A stretch of DNA of 64,000 nt. Origin: Kribbella albertanoniae. GTDB lineage: Bacteria > Actinomycetota > Actinomycetes > Propionibacteriales > Kribbellaceae. Positions within the stretch are counted from its first letter, which is position 1. Every line of letters begins with the position of its first letter. The stretch lies in NCBI RefSeq assembly GCF_004348455.1, contig NZ_SMKA01000010.1, positions 1 through 64,000 on the forward strand. The letters run 5' to 3'. Positions 60,672 through 64,000 of the stretch are shown here, in pieces. The notes beneath the pieces are model-generated. The model was not told where the DNA came from, ran no database searches, and was given only the letters and a program-made list of their open reading frames with translations. The position numbers were made by a program, and so were the translations under genes.

Positions 60672-61008
60672 GCTGAACCTCCCAGCCTCGAGCCCTCGGT
60701 TGGTCAACCGCCTGCCGCTCGCGCTCTGCCCTGACCATCCGCCGGACCTCGCGCTGCGAGATGCCGAGAATCTCCGCGGCTGCTTCGGCCGATCCGCACA
60801 CCTTGGCGAGCAAAGTCGTCTCCGTCTCTGAAGTCAACTCGGCGGCAGCGATTCGCTCGTCGTGGCGTTCCATCGCCTGCGCCTTCGCCTCGACTGCTCG
60901 CTTCACGTTGCTGTGGGCCAAGACGGTGCGTGCGGTCGCGGCTTCGATCCTCGCTTGACGCTCGCGCGCACGTCGCAGCGCCGCCGCCCGATCGCTGGCG
61001 CCCATCAT
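60655..61008 (-). CDS. Small coiled-coil protein with HTH-like end
   Basis: The 117-aa protein is a long Ala/Arg/Glu-rich helix (RAAALRRARERQARIEAATA, KAQAMERHDERIAAAEL) followed by VCGSAEAAAEILGISQREVR, which resembles a small HTH. ATG at 61008 overlaps the preceding stop by one base. It is probably a regulatory or partition-type accessory protein, and no family was assigned. Confidence 0.65.
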   Translation of the reverse strand: MMGASDRAAALRRARERQARIEAATARTVLAHSNVKRAVEAKAQAMERHDERIAAAELTSETETTLLAKVCGSAEAAAEILGISQREVRRMVRAERERQAVDQPRARGWEVQHDDTA

Positions 61009-61580
61009 CACCACCCAGGCCCAGGCTGATCGAACGGCGGGGCGGCTTCGCGCGTCGGATCCGACGAGACCGCCGTACTGTGCTGGCGCATGTAGGCGCG
61101 TGTCGAGGCGACGACCTGCTTGGCCGCATCGGTCACGCGCGCGCTCGCCTCGTCCGCGTACTTCTCCGGCGCGTCGGGTCTCAAGTACCACGCCCACTGG
61201 GCGATAAAGCCGAGCGACTCGTCGTTGCTGATCCCGTGATGCACCAGTACGACGTACGCGAAGATCTCGGCCTCGACCTCGCGCAAGCCGTGAGAATCCT
61301 CGAAAACTGAGAACGGACCGCGGAGGCTGCCAGCCGCATGCAGGTGCACGTGTCCGACCTCGTGCGCCAGCCGGGTCATCGCAGCGACCCCACGCAGATG
61401 GGCGGCGAGGACGACCTCGTTTGCCTGATAGTCGGTGAACGCATCCAGCGAACCACCCGTCGGCTTGATCGCTACACGGAATCCTCTGACCTCCGCCTCC
61501 CGAACGAGTGCCGTCCAGAGGCCAGCATCCGCCCCGGGCGGTGCACTCACGGGGTTGCGAAACTTCCTGTCATTGCTCAT
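61008..61580 (-). CDS. HExxH metallopeptidase-like protein
   Basis: The 190-aa protein contains MTRLAHEVGHVHLHAAG, the zinc HEVGH motif of ImmA/IrrE- and ArdC-type peptidases, followed by FEDSHGLREVEAEIFAYVVL with a downstream Glu. Such proteins cleave regulators or counter host defence in conjugative elements. ATG at 61580 has GAGGAGG upstream. It is 19 bp downstream of the large gene at 61600. Confidence 0.82.
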   Translation of the reverse strand: MSNDRKFRNPVSAPPGADAGLWTALVREAEVRGFRVAIKPTGGSLDAFTDYQANEVVLAAHLRGVAAMTRLAHEVGHVHLHAAGSLRGPFSVFEDSHGLREVEAEIFAYVVLVHHGISNDESLGFIAQWAWYLRPDAPEKYADEASARVTDAAKQVVASTRAYMRQHSTAVSSDPTREAAPPFDQPGPGW

Positions 61581-61599
61581 AGCAACCTCCTCGGGTCGG

Positions 61600-62916
61600 T
61601 TATCGATCCAGATCGACAGGCTGTTGGCCCGGCTCGGCAGCGTCGGGAATTTCGAGGTACGGCGCCGGCTCGCGTGATGATTCGCGCCGAGCTGGCCTCG
61701 CCTCGTGTGACGTGCCGGCCAACCGGCGCGCGAAGCGCGATGCAACGGCCAAGTGGTCGACGCTCCAGGCCAAGGACATGGTCAGCTCGGCGAAGAAGGC
61801 CGGCTGGTTGGTGCGCAGCCACCGAGCGTTCAGCAACCGCGTCTCCGTTGGCGGACGGAGGTACCTGAGATCGGTCCTGATCAGTTCCTCGCGGGGAACG
61901 AACAGGCGTCCTTGCGCGACCAGCGCCGAGACAGCCCTTTGCTGCCGTCGACCGACTTGCTCCGCCGACCAGACGAGTTCGTCCACAGCGTCCAGGAGGC
62001 GGTAGGCCGCCGTTCGCCCTGGTACCAGCGCGCCAGGTTCCAGCAGCCGACCATCAGGCCGTACGACGCGGTCCAGCGCCGCCCGAAGTTCCAGGAACGC
62101 TGCTTCGCTGGGTGTTCCGGTGAATCCGTTCAGGTCGGACAGCCGTCGTCGCCAAGACTGCGCGACTCGCAGGGCACCGGCCTCTGCCGCTCGAACCGCC
62201 TGCTTGAGGACGTTCAGGTCGAGCACTTGTCGCGCGTCCAGTTCGGTAGACGACGACGCGGCAACCATGTCAGCCAGGTGCCACACATATCCACAGATCG
62301 TTCGCACCTGTGCTGTAGCGGCCCGCAAGTCGCGGGTCAGCAGTGCATCCAGCGCGACCGTGTCTTCAGCTCGCTCCCAACGCGCCGCGTGTCGAGAAAT
62401 GATCGAGACGTCGTCGTCGGCTGCGGCCGGTGCACCAACGGACAGCCGTCCGAGATCTCCTAACCCGCCGCGGCGCACATCCGACGTCGCCAGCTTCTCG
62501 AGTGCAGCCAGCATTCTCACCAGGCGGCGGCGCTCGGCAGTTCTAGATCGTGTGTTGCTCATCGCCGTGTCGGCACCGATCAGCGCAATCGCTGCAACCT
62601 CTGCTCTCGCCGACGTCAGATTCGTCGGGTCATCCAGTACGCGGGCGTTCACAGCGTCTTGGGTCGCTAGCAGATCGCCGCCGGCGCCAATAGCCTGAGC
62701 CAGCCGCCCCAGCGGACGATCGGACTGTCCGACGGATTCGCCGTACAGCCTCGCTGCGCGGAGATCGTGCCGCAGCCACCGCAGATGATTGGCAGTCGCG
62801 GCGACCACAGCCTTCCAGTCATCGACAGCCTCAGAACGGTTCTTGTACTTGGTTTGCGCCGCTTCCACGGCTATCCGCCGGGCGACGCGCAGAAGGTCCT
62901 CATACGTCGCGCGCAT
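61600..62916 (-). CDS. Large helical protein of the conjugative region
   Basis: The 438-aa, Ala/Arg-rich, almost wholly helical protein starts MRATYEDLLRVARRIAVEAA and later has DLNVLKQAVRAAEAGALRVA. No signal peptide, membrane segment or catalytic motif is visible. It lies next to a relaxase gene, where such cytoplasmic helical proteins are common. ATG at 62916 overlaps the next upstream gene by 17 bp. The function is unknown. Confidence 0.7.
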   Translation of the reverse strand: MRATYEDLLRVARRIAVEAAQTKYKNRSEAVDDWKAVVAATANHLRWLRHDLRAARLYGESVGQSDRPLGRLAQAIGAGGDLLATQDAVNARVLDDPTNLTSARAEVAAIALIGADTAMSNTRSRTAERRRLVRMLAALEKLATSDVRRGGLGDLGRLSVGAPAAADDDVSIISRHAARWERAEDTVALDALLTRDLRAATAQVRTICGYVWHLADMVAASSSTELDARQVLDLNVLKQAVRAAEAGALRVAQSWRRRLSDLNGFTGTPSEAAFLELRAALDRVVRPDGRLLEPGALVPGRTAAYRLLDAVDELVWSAEQVGRRQQRAVSALVAQGRLFVPREELIRTDLRYLRPPTETRLLNARWLRTNQPAFFAELTMSLAWSVDHLAVASRFARRLAGTSHEARPARRESSREPAPYLEIPDAAEPGQQPVDLDR

Positions 62917-63238
62917 CGCGCACCATCCGAATGTCTGCAGCTGCCGTCCGGAGCGCGTCGCCAAGCGCCAGGCGCCAGCTGACCTCCTCGATGGCGACGT
63001 CCAGTTCATCGGCAGCTCGCGCCGCCTCTTCGAGCAGAGTGACGGGGTCGCCGTCCAAGCTGCCCTCGTACGGTCCGTACGGCAGGATCTCCAGCAGTTC
63101 ACACAGCCGAAACCTGCTGAAGGCGGTCATCGCCCACCGACCATCAGCGGTGCGGGCTTCCATCGCTTCGACGATCGCCTCGGCTCGCTTCACCAGCTCG
63201 CAGATCTGTTGCCGTGCTTGATCATTGCCAGTGCTCAT
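62900..63238 (-). CDS. Small helical protein of the conjugative region
   Basis: The 112-aa protein starts MSTGNDQARQQICELVKRAE, then FRLCELLEILPYGPYEGSLD and AARAADELDVAIEEVSWRLA. It is coupled by a 17-bp overlap to the 438-aa gene and is divergent from the relaxase. No family was recognised. Confidence 0.7.
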   Translation of the reverse strand: MSTGNDQARQQICELVKRAEAIVEAMEARTADGRWAMTAFSRFRLCELLEILPYGPYEGSLDGDPVTLLEEAARAADELDVAIEEVSWRLALGDALRTAAADIRMVRDARDV

Positions 63239-63364
63239 TTCGTCTTCCTCCGTTGTAGTCCTGGCTTCCTGATCCAGGACCGATCGCCTGAATCACTGCC
63301 TCTCAACGGATGCCGAGGACAACTTTTTGCTCGAGGCGACAGGGTCAGCACCGGCACACTTCTT

Positions 63365-63403
63365 GCATCCGAGGAGCGCTCTGTCGCGGAAGCGACAAGA
63401 TGC
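63365..63403. repeat. Nested inverted repeats upstream of the relaxase
   Basis: TGTCGC-GGAA-GCGACA (63382-63397) is a perfect 6-bp hairpin, flanked by GCATC (63365) and GATGC (63399). It lies about 85 bp before the relaxase start, where oriT structures of MobF systems are often found. No known nic site could be recognised. Confidence 0.3.
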
Positions 63404-63483
63404 GATCTCGCAGCGCCCGCGCGTTGAGCCGACATGCAGCGAAGGCAGCCGACGTTTACGGGCGGTTCCGGAGGTGCGCCGAC

Positions 63484-64000
63484 ATGCTGAGCATCCACAG
63501 GCTCACGGCCGGCGACGGCTACAAATACCTCCTGCGCCACATCGCTTCCGCAGATATCGACGGACGCATGGCCACCCCATTGACGGCGTACTACACAGCC
63601 TCCGGCTACCCGCCTGGCCGTTGGATGGGGTCCGGACTCGCCGGTCTTGGCGACGGCCAGCTTGTGCCGGGAAGCGAGGCCACCGAGTCACAGATCGAGA
63701 CACTCTTCGGCCGCGCCCAGGACCCTCTGACCGGCCGTACGCTCGGGCAGCCGTACCGGGTCTACAAGAGTCCGACAGCACGCATCGACGAGCAGGTCCG
63801 TGCCCTCGACCCCGGCCTGAACGAGAGCGATCGACGTACCGCAGTCGACCAGATCCGCAGGACCGAGATGCGGAAGAGGTCGCAGCAAGCAGTCGCCGGC
63901 TTCGACCTCACCTTCTCCCCCGTGAAGTCAGTTTCGGCGCTGTGGGTGACCTCGGACGTCGGTGTGCAGGAGCAGATCATTGCCGCACATCACGAAGCAG
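63484..64000 (+). CDS. TrwC/MobF-type relaxase, 3' end beyond the window
   Basis: From ATG 63484, 172 codons are visible: MLSIHRLTAGDGYKYLLRHI, then YYTASGYPPGRWMGSGLAGL and VAGFDLTFSPVKSVSALWVT. This is the N-terminal TrwC relaxase domain with its catalytic-Tyr region near the start. The family nicks oriT and pilots single-stranded DNA in conjugation, and often carries a RecD-like helicase that would lie to the right. Its presence identifies the right part of the window as a conjugative element. Confidence 0.92.
   Translation, partial: MLSIHRLTAGDGYKYLLRHIASADIDGRMATPLTAYYTASGYPPGRWMGSGLAGLGDGQLVPGSEATESQIETLFGRAQDPLTGRTLGQPYRVYKSPTARIDEQVRALDPGLNESDRRTAVDQIRRTEMRKRSQQAVAGFDLTFSPVKSVSALWVTSDVGVQEQIIAAHHEA

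Noticed and set aside
1-64000. tRNA, rRNA and CRISPR search by eye
   Set aside because: No T-loop-like GGTTCRANYCC with matching acceptor stem and no regularly spaced short repeats were found. A covariance-model scan would be decisive.

Overview
The window is high-GC DNA from an actinobacterium. GTG/TTG starts are frequent, several genes carry rare TTA codons, and there are many LAL (large ATP-binding LuxR) regulators, ECF sigma factors, Tat/Sec-exported lipoproteins and paralogous acetyltransferases and methyltransferases. A Kribbella- or Streptomyces-like soil organism fits, but that is inference from gene content. No rRNA, tRNA or CRISPR array was seen.

Layout. 1-16 kb is accessory chromosomal metabolism: two alpha/beta hydrolases, a Tat-exported flavin amine oxidase, a BBE-type FAD oxidase, an EmrB/QacA-type efflux pump, a glycosyltransferase with a SnoaL-like partner, PLP enzymes and an RskA-like anti-sigma protein. 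17.6-33 kb is an array of three intact LAL regulators (849, 856 and about 863 aa) plus one fossil LAL, interleaved with small Sec-exported proteins, several with Q-x-W beta-trefoil-like repeats, and with other decayed genes (Lipoprotein_15, PPOX, beta-propeller, methyltransferase). 33.8-42.1 kb lies entirely on the minus strand. Its main part is a tight eight-gene run of a multi-His membrane protein, Rieske lipoprotein, Lipoprotein_15 repeat protein, siderophore-type binding lipoprotein, Fn3 protein, double GNAT, beta-trefoil protein and APH-like kinase. A second Lipoprotein_15 gene and an MFS pump follow. 42.3-49.4 kb has a coupled methyltransferase / 43-aa protein / GNAT operon, two paralogous ECF sigma factors, a PQ-loop-like membrane protein, a WD40-like protein, a secreted lipase-like hydrolase and a VOC protein.

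From about 49.5 kb to the right edge the content is that of an integrative and conjugative element: a DnaG/toprim-like primase, XRE-type regulators, two HTH/PLD-like regulators, NUDIX and HD proteins, an unusual sigma-like protein, a chimeric protein ending in half an ECF sigma factor, small coupled ORFs, an AlpA/Xis-like protein, a metallopeptidase and the start of a TrwC/MobF relaxase that runs off the end.

The strongest undescribed signal is a repeated regulatory element, TAGGTA-N15/16-TAGGTA-N5-TACC, found at six intergenic places and always oriented toward a gene: a membrane-protein pair, the BBE oxidase, the PLP decarboxylase, the secreted hydrolase and both ECF sigma factors. It looks like a local regulon centred on the two sigma factors. 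A second repeated signal, pairs of ATGTC boxes 10 bp apart, precedes both HTH/PLD regulators of the mobile region.
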